Source: an uncultured Verrucomicrobia subdivision 3 bacterium (lineage in GTDB: Bacteria > Verrucomicrobiota > Verrucomicrobiia > Limisphaerales > UBA11358). From it: a DNA stretch of 64,000 nt. The notes beneath the pieces are model-generated. The model was not told the DNA's origin. It searched no databases and worked only from the letters and a program-made list of their open reading frames with translations. Below, one piece after another: positions 45,875 to 56,116 of the stretch; position 1 is the first letter of the stretch; the number at the start of each line of letters is the position of its first letter. Both the position numbers and the translations under genes were made by a program. The stretch spans positions 1 to 64,000 of the forward strand of contig CAIXUZ010000045.1 of assembly GCA_903922735.1 (NCBI GenBank), in the 5' to 3' direction.

Positions 45875-48800
45875 TCAGGGATTGCTCGTATTGCTCAAAC
45901 GGTAAAACACATTCGTCATGGTCGGGTTGATTGGGATTACCAGATTTGTGACGTTTTGCGAGTTCGGGACATCGTGCCAGAAATTCGGGTTGGCCAAATT
46001 TACTGAATTGGCCTGAACATACCAGCCGAGATGCGAAGCCGGCCAAGTCATATTCAGTTGGCTGACGTTGAGGTTGACCGTGATGTTGGTCGGATAAGTC
46101 GCAGCAAATGATTGCACCAACAAACTCCCGGAGCCGGTCAGGTAGACTGGATCGGTGGCATTGTTGTAAACGCCCTGAGCCTTGCGGACGCCATTCACCA
46201 CCAGTGCGGCCACCTGATTCGTGTCTGTGAATCCCAGATTCAAGGTCGCCCCGCCAGCCACCGTCACGGTCGAGTTGGTAGCCAGGGTGGGTTGCTGGAG
46301 GCTCAGGATGCCGGCGCTGACGGTGGTATTGCCAGTGTAGTTATTCGTGCCCAAGAGAGCCAGCGTGCCGCTGCCCAGCTTGGTCAAGCCGCCGCCAGGG
46401 CTGTTCGTATCCTGCATCAAGGACACCCGGTTTGTGACGGAGAAGCCAGCGTTGTCAATGACCGCCCCGTCCGACTGCACAAAGGCGCTAGGGTTGACGG
46501 CCGTGCTGTTCGTAGTGATCAGAAAACCGTTGTTGCCCGCCGCCAGCGTGCCGCCGTTGAAGTTCACTCGGGAATTAACCCCGCCCAATATCACCGAGTT
46601 CACATTCGTCAGCATCCCGCCGCTGAACAACGTGATAAAATTGTTGGTTGCGGCGGCATTGGCACCGATGGTGAGATTGGTTTTACTTAACCACAACAGC
46701 GAACCTCCGCTGCCACCACCAATGCTCGCGTAATTGCTGTTACATCCGCCTTGGTTACCGATATTGACTGCAGTGTTAAACGACTGACCACCATTAGTGA
46801 TGATCAGGTGGTTGCCGATGCTGTTGCTATCAAAGCCCGAGGTATAGCCACCGATATACAGCACCACCGAATTAGTCATCAGTCCACCCGCCTCCACCCG
46901 CACGGTGTTATTGGTGCCGGGCTGGAAAGTGCCACTTCCACTACCACCACCGATCATCATGGCCGTATTTCCCGCATAAAATGACAGTAGAGACTTATTG
47001 CCTCCACCATCCATGCCACCCACGGTGATGGTATTGTTGGCCCCGCCACGGCCCAACGCGAGGCCGGTGGCATAAACCCGACCACCATTGGTGATGAACA
47101 AACAGCCTTTCACGGAAAGCATATACAAACCACAGTTGGTCACCAAACCGCCGGAATCCACCTGCGCCCAGTTGTTGGACCAAGCGGCGGATGAACCAAT
47201 GTAAAGGCGTTCGGTGTTAAAATTCCACGTTGCCCTAACCCCGGCCGCGTTAGTCCCCGCCACAACCAAGCTGTTGTTAACCCCATTAAGGTTAAGGCCG
47301 ATAGCGCCGTTCGGGTTGAGGGGGAAAGAGTTTTTGGTGATAACCTGACCCCCATTAATGATGCGCACTTGATTGCTCACAGAAGCCACACTACCGCCTA
47401 TGGTTACCGGCGTCTTATTTCCCACGGCATTGGTCACAATCAGGGTGCCGCCGTTGACGGTGAAAACATTGTTCGTCGCATTGCCGGCGCCGATCACCAA
47501 ACTCAACGTATTGGTCGAACGGCTATTGGCCGGAATGGCATGCCACCAGGTGGCAGCCGGGTTCACATTGACTTGCAAATTATTGACCCCATAACCCACA
47601 TACAGGTTTGTCCAAGCGCTGGCGTTGGTCGCCACGTTACAAAAGATATTGGTGCCCCCGTTCAGGTTCCAATTACCATTGACGATCCAACCGGCGTTGG
47701 AAGCCAGCAGAATGTTTGCTGCCAGTCCGTTGTTGTTTGATGTAGTCAATGTGCCGCCGCTGAAATTAAAAATGGAGTTGGTTGGTCCACCGCACACATT
47801 ATTGGTCGCTAGCAGCGTCTGCACCGTGATGGAAGACCCGACATTGGTCAGTATGACCGTTGACCGATTTACATCCGCACCGATATTCAGTGTTCCACCC
47901 GGTGAATTGATCGCCCCGCCACCCGCAACCGTGAGGGTGCCGGCACTGACGGTGGTGTTGCCGGTGTAGTTATTTGTGCCCGTCAGCATAACTGTCGCCG
48001 CACCAAACTTGCTCAACGATCCCGTCCCGCCAAGATTGGCTTTGATCGTGTAGTTGGTCAGGCTGTTATTGAACATAACCGAGCCCGGCGCCACCACGGC
48101 TTCCGGCGTGGCGTTGGTCACCAGCGGATTATTCGCCAACGAGTCGTCAAAAATCACATAGTCACCGGCGTTAAAATTGGTGGTAATAAGGCAATTTGTC
48201 CAATTCATTTCGCCGGCATCCCAGGTTCCGCTGACCGAACCATTCCACGTCAGGCCAAAGACACTGCCGCCCGCACCCACATGCAAAACCAGGCTGGTCG
48301 GATTAATAACGAGCGAAGCATTGGGATAAACCGACGCCAGCACGAAGGTGCCGGGGCCATTAGTGGCGGCGTAGGTCATCAACGTGTAATCCCCCGCTGT
48401 AACCCCACCCGAAAGTTGAATGACATTGGTGTTCGTCAAATAAACAGAGTTGCCCACCGCCACCAGATCGCTCGCGCCGCCCGCGCTGTAGGACAGGTCG
48501 AAGAGCAAGCTGGCATCCGTCAGGGTGAGGTTGTTGGTCAAGGTCAGACGGCCCACATTATTTATCCCGCCCGGCGCAAGCATGCCGCCGGCATTCACAA
48601 TCACATTGCCACCGTGGATGCCGGTGCCGCCCAAGACCGCGCCGCTGGAGACCGTCACCAAGCTGGTGCTGGCGGCAGAATTACCGTTCACCAGCACAGT
48701 GCCGTCGCTAATGGTCGTGTTACCCGTGAAGCTGTTAGTCCCTGCAAGCGTCAGGCTGCCGGGACCGGTTTTATCCAAGGTGGTGCTGCCAGCAATCGCG

Positions 48801-51800
48801 CTGCCGGAGAGGACGTAGTTTTTATTCGTCAGGTTGGCGCTTAGGCCGGCGGGAGATACGACCTCCGCATTCATGATGAGGATGGGCGAAGCCCCGCTCG
48901 CCGTATCGTCGAGAATGACATTCCGGCCATCCTGATAATAATAGCCGGGAACGCCATCGCTCTGCCAGTTGGTCGAGACGTTGATATCCCACAAGCCATT
49001 CCCTCCCGCCCAACTCAACGCACTGTGGTAATTGGTGTCGCTGAGAATCAGCAGATCCAGAGTGGATTGGGCGGCATTGGTGATGAGACTGTATTTAAAC
49101 TTGACCGACAGTGACGGCGCGAAGGTGACGTTGCTGATCACGGTCCCGGACAGGGCGCCGTATTTGATCAGCGGATATTGGCCGTTGGTCAAGCTTGTGG
49201 CGGTGCGCACGAGGATGGTTGGGTTGGCGTAGCTGAAATTTCCAAGAATTTGCAGCGGGGCGATGCCACTGCCGATGGTGGAGCTGGTGAAATTGAAATC
49301 CAGACAACTGCCCACATTAGCTGTCAACGCGCCACAGAACCACTGACCACCAGCCGTTAGGACTCCCACACCGTTGGTGGCTCCCGCCAGCACGGTGAAT
49401 GCGCTATTGGAGCACGCGCCGCCGGTAAGCCCCATCACTTCGCCTTGAGAGACGGTCGTGCTGCCGGTGTAGGTGTTCGTGCCGAAAAGAATCAATGTCC
49501 CCGCGCCGGTCTTCACCAGCGGACTGCCGCCGTTGATCTCGCCAACGTTCGCCAGCGTGCCGCTGCCAGCAACGAAATTGACGGGGGTGGCAGCAGTGCC
49601 GATGTCGTTGTGATTCAGGCTCAGCGTGGCTCCGACGAGGCTGACGGTGCCGGTGGCGTTGATGCCGGAGGAAAGAATATCGGCTCCCACGTTGAAGGTG
49701 CCATTGGAGAGATTGAGCGTGCCGGTGGCGATGCCGATTGTGTTAGTAGAATAGCCGAGGAACAAATTAGAGCTGACATTGACGGTGCCGCCGTTGAAAT
49801 TGAAAACACCGGCAACATACTGAACATTGCCTTGATCATCGTCGGCACTGTAGCCGAGAAAGAAATTTGAATTCACGTTAAGTGTGCCGCCATTCATGGT
49901 AAGGATGCCTGAATGTGCAACAACATTGCTGCTGCTAGTTCCCCAAGCGCTATTCGACATGGCATAGCCGAGACAGAGGCTGTTAACATCCACAATGCTG
50001 TTGCTGCCGCCGAAGTTGAAGATACTAGTAGCCGCGCCATAAGCCCCCCCTGAAGCACCGCCGCTACCTAAGATCAACTGGTTGAGCCGAGCGTCCACGT
50101 TGGCGCCGCCACTATCGAACGTGCTGAAAGATGGATTTGATCCACCTCCACCATTGCCGAGTCTTGAAATGTTGGCCTGGTCACCAAAATATAGATTCGC
50201 CCGACTGATGCCACCTGATACGCCACGGATGGTCAGATTGGAACTGGCACCGGCCCGAAAACTCATAAAACCCGACTGGCGGCCGCCGTAAATCAAAATG
50301 CCATCAGCGTTGAAGACATTGCTCACGCCAAGGGTAAACGCATTGCTCCCACCAGAAAAATATGTGTTTCCATTAGCGGAAGCCCCAATGACAATATTAT
50401 TATACGCCGTGATATTGTTGTTCGTCGCTAGAGAAAGAGCAAATCGCAATGACACATTAGTGGGGTAACCACCAATGGTAGCTGCTCTGATTCTATTTAA
50501 ACTTGCGGTAAAACTGGAAAGTCTCGACAGATCGAGAATTCCCAGCGCGACACCAAGATTATTCGTGCCACTCGGTTCAAGGGAAAATACGCCGTTAGTA
50601 GCAATGATGTTCAATTCACCACCATTCACAAATGAAACAGATGTTGTTGCAACAATACCACCAATCGACATGTTATAATTGCCAACCCCAAAGGCGATGC
50701 CGGTGGTTGCGTTGCTGATGGTCAAGGTCTTGCCAGCCGCGATACTAACACTGTTTGTGCTCGCGCAAAGTGACTGGAAATTAAGGCTTGAAATCGTCTG
50801 ATTGCCATTCACCGCAAGACTGCCTGTCGTGCCATTGGCGGTTCCAACATGCACGTCGCTGGAGGCTGGCAAAATATCATTTGCATCCAACTGAAGCGTT
50901 CCGAGGCTAACCAAGGTGTCCCCGGTGAAAGTAGCCGGGGCACCGAGGGTAAGGGTACCGGTGCCGAGCTTGACGAAATCGGTATCGCCGGTGAACGGGA
51001 GATTCAGGGATGCATTGCCATCCACGGCGACCATCGTCGGGCCAACGAAGTGTTTCAATGCGCCACCGCTAACCGTGTAGGCACCGTTGGTGAAGCTAAG
51101 GTTATTCACATTTTGTGTAGCGGTTACACTGATGCTATAAGAACCACCCGTACCGATGAAGGAGGCGTCATTACCCCAGACAGGCCAGGGCAAAAGCGGA
51201 TTAGAACCAGCGTTGGCATCCGCCCAGTTGGCATCAGTGCCACTCCAGATACCGCTGGCAGCTTGCAGACCGGCGTTCGTGTCGGCATCCCAAAAATAAG
51301 CAACGGTGGTGTCTATAACCGTCACGTTTTTTTGCGCGGTTCGGGTTGTACCTCCAATGGTGTAACTCGCGGTAATTGTCGCCGGAGTGTCACTCGCAAC
51401 CTCCCCGGCACTAAGCAATCCAAAGGAAGTAATACTTGTCGATGAAGCATCCGTTGCCCAAGTTGGGACGACAACCTGTGAAGAACCATCGCTAAAATAT
51501 GCTGTGGCAGAATAGAGTGCCGAGCTGTGTTCATTCAATGAACTTGTTCCGCTAATGGAGAGTGAGGCAAGACTTTGCGAAGCGGGCACATTTTTGATGA
51601 GCACGTCTTGACTTGCATTCTGCGTAACGCCGTTAATTGTGTAACTTGCTGAAACCGTAATGGTTGTATCACCGCCCACCTCACCCGCCGAAAGCAGGCC
51701 GCCACTAGATATGCTGGCGGATACGGAATTATCAGTCCAGATAGGCGTGACGGATTGTGAAGTTCCATTGGCAAAAAATGCGGTGGCAGTGAACTGGCCG

Positions 51801-54409
51801 GAACTATTTTCGTTGATTGCCACGGGGCCACTTATTACCAATGAAGTCACAATGTGAGCCGTGTTGGTATCAACTATGGTCACAGTCTTGGTAGCCTGCT
51901 TCGTAGTCCCATCGAAAGGGTAAGAGGCGGTGACGGTTACGGTCGTGTCGGAGTTCACCAGTCCAGCCGATAAAAATCCGTCAGAACTGATTGTCGTCAC
52001 CGATGAATTTTCACTCCAGCTGCTCGGGCTAATCGTCTGAGTGGTTCCATCGCTAAAAATGGCATCTGCCCAGTAGCCATTCCCCTGGCCTTCGGGAATG
52101 GAAGATGGTCCCCGTATGGCCAACCCCGTTAGGGAAACCGGGCTATTTACTGTCAACGATACATCAACATCATCAACCCGAAAGATTGTGATATTACTTG
52201 TGTCACACTGCACGGTGAATACCAAGTACATGCTTTGTCCTTTGTATGGGGAAATTAGCGACGTGATATCGTAGTTTTTGTAAACATAGTTTCCATTTAC
52301 ATTTGCCCCTTTATCAAGATTTGAAAACTGTGCAATTGTTCCAACGTATTGTTCGTTTGCGGTCACAAGATCGATTTTCATGGTGTCGTACGCCGTGTAA
52401 ATGGCAGTTTCAGCCGTAACTATATTTAAATAAAATTGTAATGTACCCGCGGTGGTTCCAGATGGCAGTGGGAAAAACTGAGAAAAAGAACCAACAGCAC
52501 TATTAGCATTGCCCAAATAGGCATACCAACTGCCTTGATGGGGATAGGATAATGCAACTATATCGGCATAGCCGCTTGGCGCCCACGGACTCGAACCGCT
52601 TTCAAAATTGCCGTTGACCAAAGGGTGGACCGTGGTTGGCCCCCCGCCCGAACTCACGTTTGCGACGGTGATATTTGCGCTCGTTGTTTTTGTGACGCCA
52701 TTTAACGTGTAACTAGCGGAAACTGTCACCGCCGTGTCGCTACTCACACTATATGCAGTGAAGTAACCGGACGATGAGATGCTGGCCACACCGGAATTCT
52801 GACTCCATACGGTGCTGGAAGTGACGGTTGACGACGAGTTATCGCTGAAATAAGCTGTAGCCGTAAATTGTCCGCCGTTGTTTTCGGCAACAGCGGAGGG
52901 GCCGGAAATGGAAAGTCCGGTCAGAACAACACCAGATCCCCCTGACGTTACATTGAACGAGAATGGAGAGGATTCAACAGAGCCATTTACGACTTTCACT
53001 TTCCAAGATCCGGTCACCGCCCCAACGGTCAGATTGCATTGAATTGACGTGGCTGTGACACTGGTTGGGGTGACCGGGTGAGGATTATTTGAAGGGTCGT
53101 AGAAAACCAAGGTGGAGGCGTTCGCGTTGCCGGCCGGGAGAAAGTTTGAGCCGTTGATGGTAATCGATTGAGGCGAGGCTGATGGCGGCAGCGTGGCTGG
53201 GGAAACCGATGTAATTTGGGGCGTTTGCGGGGGTGACTGATTGACAATCAATGTGTAATTAGAGTTCCTGGCATTGTTTTTTCCATAAACGAAAATATAA
53301 TAATATCCGGCAATGGGATTAGGTACAGTTACGGATTCAGAATCAGTTGTGCCGGTGCTGCTGCCGACGATAGACTGGCTTGGATTAAAGACTTGCAAGT
53401 CAAGATCGCCGTTAGCATTGGCGAAAACAATGGAGACAGATAAGGCCTGGCCGGCTACGGCCTGCACTTTATACCAATCTCCGTAGCTAGACTGATAGTT
53501 CGGTTGATAATTATTGGTAATAATCAAGGTGTCGAGACAGCGCAAATTGGGAATGGTTTCAGAATAGACGATGTGCGCTTGGTTTATGGTGTCATTGTCT
53601 TCATAGGCATCATCAACCTCGGGCGAAGGTGTGCCGCCGGGTGTTATCTGGGTAATATACCAATTATCATCACTGTCTCCATTAAACCATGTTCGTGTAA
53701 TATTATACCAACCCATATTACAGATCACCCAATGGCCGTTTACGTCAGACCAACCAACCACGCACACACTGTGCGCGCCCTCGAGTATATTTGTAATGTC
53801 GTAACCTTCCCATACATAATATGAATTTAATGAAGTTGGGGAGATGCTTAAGACACAAGGGTAATTATTATTTAGATACCCTTGCACTCTTTGCCACAAG
53901 ATCAACTGATTGTCATCCTCTCGGCTAAATACTGCACCCGGGTCAAAATATTTTACTACTGACACAATCGCGTCGCCTTGCTTGTTTGCAAATAATGTGT
54001 CCCACAAACCAGTTGGAAAAACAGAAGTTCCATGGCCAGGAACATAGCCAAGTTGAGATTTATACTTTCTGACTACGGTATCAATTCCCCATGCGTTTCC
54101 GGGGTATGGAGTAACTGGATTTGTTTTAGGAATGGAAACAACATTATTGCTTCCATAAGGAATCAAACGCGGCCAGCCGTTGGCATCATAAAAGCCGTTT
54201 AACATGGTACAGGCGATTGGTGCACAATCGCCGCGCTCGACCCCAGAAATAGCTCCATAACCACTATCTATCGGAAATACATCCTGATCGTAGTTCGGAA
54301 CATACGAAACCAAGCTATCATCACCGATAATTTTCTGGGCCGCGTCTGCCCGAATTCCGGTAGATCCAGTCAAAATTAAAAACAGCAGGAAAAAAATTCG
54401 CTTGGTCAT
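45875..54409 (-). CDS. Giant secreted protein with cysteine-peptidase-like, PPC, Big_2-like and PATR domains
   Basis: 2844 residues with a signal peptide (RIFFLLFLILTGSTGIRA). Residues ~25-260 form a papain-fold/C39-like domain: Cys62 in ERGDCAPIACTML, His213 in EGAHSVCVVGW and Asn231 in VICNMGW are plausible catalytic residues. A PPC domain follows (about 268-395, DDAYEDNDTINQAH), then an IPT-like domain, several Big_2-like domains (LTGLSISGPSAV type) with a jelly-roll segment between them (VNGNFESGSSPW), and PATR repeats from about 1050 to the end. The C-terminal module ends VFYRLSN and matches that of the other giant protein. Probably a surface protein whose peptidase processes itself or partners. 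The gene starts 4 bp after the upstream gene ends. Confidence 0.85.
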   Translation of the reverse strand: MTKRIFFLLFLILTGSTGIRADAAQKIIGDDSLVSYVPNYDQDVFPIDSGYGAISGVERGDCAPIACTMLNGFYDANGWPRLIPYGSNNVVSIPKTNPVTPYPGNAWGIDTVVRKYKSQLGYVPGHGTSVFPTGLWDTLFANKQGDAIVSVVKYFDPGAVFSREDDNQLILWQRVQGYLNNNYPCVLSISPTSLNSYYVWEGYDITNILEGAHSVCVVGWSDVNGHWVICNMGWYNITRTWFNGDSDDNWYITQITPGGTPSPEVDDAYEDNDTINQAHIVYSETIPNLRCLDTLIITNNYQPNYQSSYGDWYKVQAVAGQALSVSIVFANANGDLDLQVFNPSQSIVGSSTGTTDSESVTVPNPIAGYYYIFVYGKNNARNSNYTLIVNQSPPQTPQITSVSPATLPPSASPQSITINGSNFLPAGNANASTLVFYDPSNNPHPVTPTSVTATSIQCNLTVGAVTGSWKVKVVNGSVESSPFSFNVTSGGSGVVLTGLSISGPSAVAENNGGQFTATAYFSDNSSSTVTSSTVWSQNSGVASISSSGYFTAYSVSSDTAVTVSASYTLNGVTKTTSANITVANVSSGGGPTTVHPLVNGNFESGSSPWAPSGYADIVALSYPHQGSWYAYLGNANSAVGSFSQFFPLPSGTTAGTLQFYLNIVTAETAIYTAYDTMKIDLVTANEQYVGTIAQFSNLDKGANVNGNYVYKNYDITSLISPYKGQSMYLVFTVQCDTSNITIFRVDDVDVSLTVNSPVSLTGLAIRGPSSIPEGQGNGYWADAIFSDGTTQTISPSSWSENSSVTTISSDGFLSAGLVNSDTTVTVTASYPFDGTTKQATKTVTIVDTNTAHIVTSLVISGPVAINENSSGQFTATAFFANGTSQSVTPIWTDNSVSASISSGGLLSAGEVGGDTTITVSASYTINGVTQNASQDVLIKNVPASQSLASLSISGTSSLNEHSSALYSATAYFSDGSSQVVVPTWATDASSTSITSFGLLSAGEVASDTPATITASYTIGGTTRTAQKNVTVIDTTVAYFWDADTNAGLQAASGIWSGTDANWADANAGSNPLLPWPVWGNDASFIGTGGSYSISVTATQNVNNLSFTNGAYTVSGGALKHFVGPTMVAVDGNASLNLPFTGDTDFVKLGTGTLTLGAPATFTGDTLVSLGTLQLDANDILPASSDVHVGTANGTTGSLAVNGNQTISSLNFQSLCASTNSVSIAAGKTLTISNATTGIAFGVGNYNMSIGGIVATTSVSFVNGGELNIIATNGVFSLEPSGTNNLGVALGILDLSRLSSFTASLNRIRAATIGGYPTNVSLRFALSLATNNNITAYNNIVIGASANGNTYFSGGSNAFTLGVSNVFNADGILIYGGRQSGFMSFRAGASSNLTIRGVSGGISRANLYFGDQANISRLGNGGGGSNPSFSTFDSGGANVDARLNQLILGSGGASGGAYGAATSIFNFGGSNSIVDVNSLCLGYAMSNSAWGTSSSNVVAHSGILTMNGGTLNVNSNFFLGYSADDDQGNVQYVAGVFNFNGGTVNVSSNLFLGYSTNTIGIATGTLNLSNGTFNVGADILSSGINATGTVSLVGATLSLNHNDIGTAATPVNFVAGSGTLANVGEINGGSPLVKTGAGTLILFGTNTYTGSTTVSQGEVMGLTGGACSNSAFTVLAGATNGVGVLTAGGQWFCGALTANVGSCLDFNFTSSTIGSGIAPLQILGNFSYANPTILVRTATSLTNGQYPLIKYGALSGTVISNVTFAPSLSVKFKYSLITNAAQSTLDLLILSDTNYHSALSWAGGNGLWDINVSTNWQSDGVPGYYYQDGRNVILDDTASGASPILIMNAEVVSPAGLSANLTNKNYVLSGSAIAGSTTLDKTGPGSLTLAGTNSFTGNTTISDGTVLVNGNSAASTSLVTVSSGAVLGGTGIHGGNVIVNAGGMLAPGGINNVGRLTLTNNLTLTDASLLFDLSYSAGGASDLVAVGNSVYLTNTNVIQLSGGVTAGDYTLMTYAATNGPGTFVLASVYPNASLVINPTSLVLHVGAGGSVFGLTWNGSVSGTWDAGEMNWTNCLITTNFNAGDYVIFDDSLANNPLVTNATPEAVVAPGSVMFNNSLTNYTIKANLGGTGSLSKFGAATVMLTGTNNYTGNTTVSAGTLTVAGGGAINSPGGTLNIGADVNRSTVILTNVGSSITVQTLLATNNVCGGPTNSIFNFSGGTLTTSNNNGLAANILLASNAGWIVNGNWNLNGGTNIFCNVATNASAWTNLYVGYGVNNLQVNVNPAATWWHAIPANSRSTNTLSLVIGAGNATNNVFTVNGGTLIVTNAVGNKTPVTIGGSVASVSNQVRIINGGQVITKNSFPLNPNGAIGLNLNGVNNSLVVAGTNAAGVRATWNFNTERLYIGSSAAWSNNWAQVDSGGLVTNCGLYMLSVKGCLFITNGGRVYATGLALGRGGANNTITVGGMDGGGNKSLLSFYAGNTAMMIGGGSGSGTFQPGTNNTVRVEAGGLMTNSVVLYIGGYTSGFDSNSIGNHLIITNGGQSFNTAVNIGNQGGCNSNYASIGGGSGGSLLWLSKTNLTIGANAAATNNFITLFSGGMLTNVNSVILGGVNSRVNFNGGTLAAGNNGFLITTNSTAVNPSAFVQSDGAVIDNAGFSVTNRVSLMQDTNSPGGGLTKLGSGTLALLGTNNYTGNTTVSAGILSLQQPTLATNSTVTVAGGATLNLGFTDTNQVAALVVNGVRKAQGVYNNATDPVYLTGSGSLLVQSFAATYPTNITVNLNVSQLNMTWPASHLGWYVQANSVNLANPNFWHDVPNSQNVTNLVIPINPTMTNVFYRLSNTSNP

Positions 54410-54413
54410 AAAA

Positions 54414-55292
54414 TCATGGAGTTAAGAAATTTTCCCATTGGGCGGCAATGCGCGCTTCCTTTTCGGTATCTACTGTCTGTGCCCCGTTATGTGGCAATTG
54501 AAGAACTGCCAGCGGGACTTCCGCCATCCGATATGGATCAATGAAAACCCGGCTGCCCGTGCCGTTCGTGAAACATAAAAGGGACGTCACACTGGTGTAG
54601 TGCAAATAGCCCTGTAGGCCGGGGTCGGCCCCCAGTTTTGTTGCTGCCAGACGACGTGCCTCATCCTCCCGCACCGTTTCAAAGGATAATCCTTCCCAAT
54701 AGGAAAGAACCGGTGGCCGATCTTTGATGAGGCTGACTTTGTAAGCGGCCACTTCATTGCTGGCAACAAACGCCGTGCGCGCCTGGCTAAATTCGGCAAC
54801 CAACTGGTTGACAGCGGCAATATCGGTTTTCTGGTATGAGACATGCAATTGATCCTTCAAGGTTCGCTCACGCCTAGCCATGTCAGTCAGCTGTGCTTTC
54901 AAGTTTTCGGCGGTCAATCCACCCGCCTTGGAAGTCACCAGCACATTCAGAGACGCGGGGTTGCCGGACAGGTCATTGACCGGTTGGGCATCCACCACGA
55001 CGACATCTTTTCGGTCTCTCTGCTTGATCCATTTGATTAGGGAACTCAAGGCCTGATTAGTATCAATGATCCGGTAATTTGCGGAGGCACTGGTTGCACC
55101 CGCCGGGGTTGAAACATTGGTGCTAATGCCAATTGTCGGAGAGACCGCCATGCGGTTGGTCGGACCGGGATTATTGGCAGAAATATCCCGACTTGGATTC
55201 TGAGTTAAATGTAATGTGCGGTTTTGAAGCAGCCAGAACAATCCCAGCAGAATCAAGATTCCGAACACAATCATTCGTCCCCGTTTATTCAT
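54414..55292 (-). CDS. Membrane-anchored hypothetical protein, coupled to the peptidase giant
   Basis: 292 residues with an N-terminal membrane anchor (RGRMIVFGILILLGLFWLL) followed by a low-complexity Pro/Thr/Ser/Asn linker and a soluble domain of ~220 residues. The soluble part has a charged coiled-coil-like region (ENLKAQLTDMARRERTLK) and a PepSY-like feel (ETVREDEARRLAATKLGADPG), but no family is certain. Only 4 bp separate it from the 2844-residue gene, so the two are likely cotranscribed and may act together in export or processing. Confidence 0.7.
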   Translation of the reverse strand: MNKRGRMIVFGILILLGLFWLLQNRTLHLTQNPSRDISANNPGPTNRMAVSPTIGISTNVSTPAGATSASANYRIIDTNQALSSLIKWIKQRDRKDVVVVDAQPVNDLSGNPASLNVLVTSKAGGLTAENLKAQLTDMARRERTLKDQLHVSYQKTDIAAVNQLVAEFSQARTAFVASNEVAAYKVSLIKDRPPVLSYWEGLSFETVREDEARRLAATKLGADPGLQGYLHYTSVTSLLCFTNGTGSRVFIDPYRMAEVPLAVLQLPHNGAQTVDTEKEARIAAQWENFLTP

Positions 55293-55422
55293 ATAAAGTC
55301 TCGTAATTTCCCGTTTCGATAATTATCAAATAAGCATACTAGCGGAATTGGATGCTGTTTGGATAGACGGCTGAACAGCCTACACGCCTTGCGAAGGTGA
55401 TTGTGGCAACGATGTTTGCGTT

Positions 55423-55800
55423 TTACGTTTTGTCGGACGGGACGGTCGGGTTGTGGAGGCAGCATTTGCCGGTGTGATGGCGTGGGCAAATGGGGGGAAG
55501 CACGGCGGTTTCGGCCAGGGTGAGCGCGACCAGCTGCTCCACAACCCGCAGGGCCAGCTCGGTACGGCTGGTGACGGTGAGCTTCTTGAACAGCCGGTTC
55601 ATGTGCATGTGAACGGTGTGTGGAGAAATCGTAAAACGTTTGGCAATATCCGTCTCGTGTTTATTGTCAAAGACACTTTGGACGATCTGTAATTCGCGCT
55701 TGGTGATGTCCAGAGTGCGGCCAATCTCATGCCAAGCACGGTCGCTGAGAATCGCTGCACCCCGGAGCTTGCGGCGTGAATTGGGGCGGGTTTTGCTCAT
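55423..55800 (-). CDS. LuxR-type HTH transcriptional regulator without receiver domain
   Basis: 125 residues. The GerE/LuxR HTH occupies about 30-95, with ITKRELQIVQSVFDNKHETDIAKRF cut by the recognition segment ISPHTVHMHMNRLFKK. There is no receiver or ligand-binding domain, so activity is probably set by expression level or a partner. The C-terminal tail has Cys/His residues (PICPRHHTGKCC) that could bind a metal. It lies upstream of the membrane-anchored gene and the giant genes on the same strand and could regulate them; this is inference from position. Confidence 0.82.
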   Translation of the reverse strand: MSKTRPNSRRKLRGAAILSDRAWHEIGRTLDITKRELQIVQSVFDNKHETDIAKRFTISPHTVHMHMNRLFKKLTVTSRTELALRVVEQLVALTLAETAVLPPICPRHHTGKCCLHNPTVPSDKT

Positions 55801-55854
55801 CAGATTGTTGGGTTGAAAAACTTGAAGTGGTGAAAGCGTGAAGGCGCAGTGGCT

Positions 55855-56076
55855 TCAGGATTTGGTGGCGGATTTGCCCTGGCAGTTGGCGATGTCGTGG
55901 GCGACTTGATAGGGGGTGAGAAAGGTCCAGACGGAGCCTTTGCATTTCGGACAGAGCTTCAGTTCCGGTTTCCGGTGAGCGGTTTCAAATTCCCCCACGG
56001 CCTGCTGCTCGGCTGGCGAGATGGTTTTGTGGATGATTTTACCCAGCAATTCGGTGTAGCGGTCGTAGGCGATCAT
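55855..56076 (-). CDS. Small zinc-ribbon-like hypothetical protein
   Basis: 73 residues with one CPKCKG knuckle at about 42-47 and a further Cys near the end (IANCQGK), too few ligands for a classical zinc ribbon unless it dimerises. The N-terminal half is helical (YTELLGKIIHKTISPAEQQ). It lies 40 bp downstream of hsdR on the same strand. Coding probability is moderate: overlapping frames exist but composition favours this one. Confidence 0.5.
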   Translation of the reverse strand: MIAYDRYTELLGKIIHKTISPAEQQAVGEFETAHRKPELKLCPKCKGSVWTFLTPYQVAHDIANCQGKSATKS

Positions 56077-56116
56077 GGCGATTTGATTTAATCTCTCGTG
56101 AGTTTCTTGTGGATCG

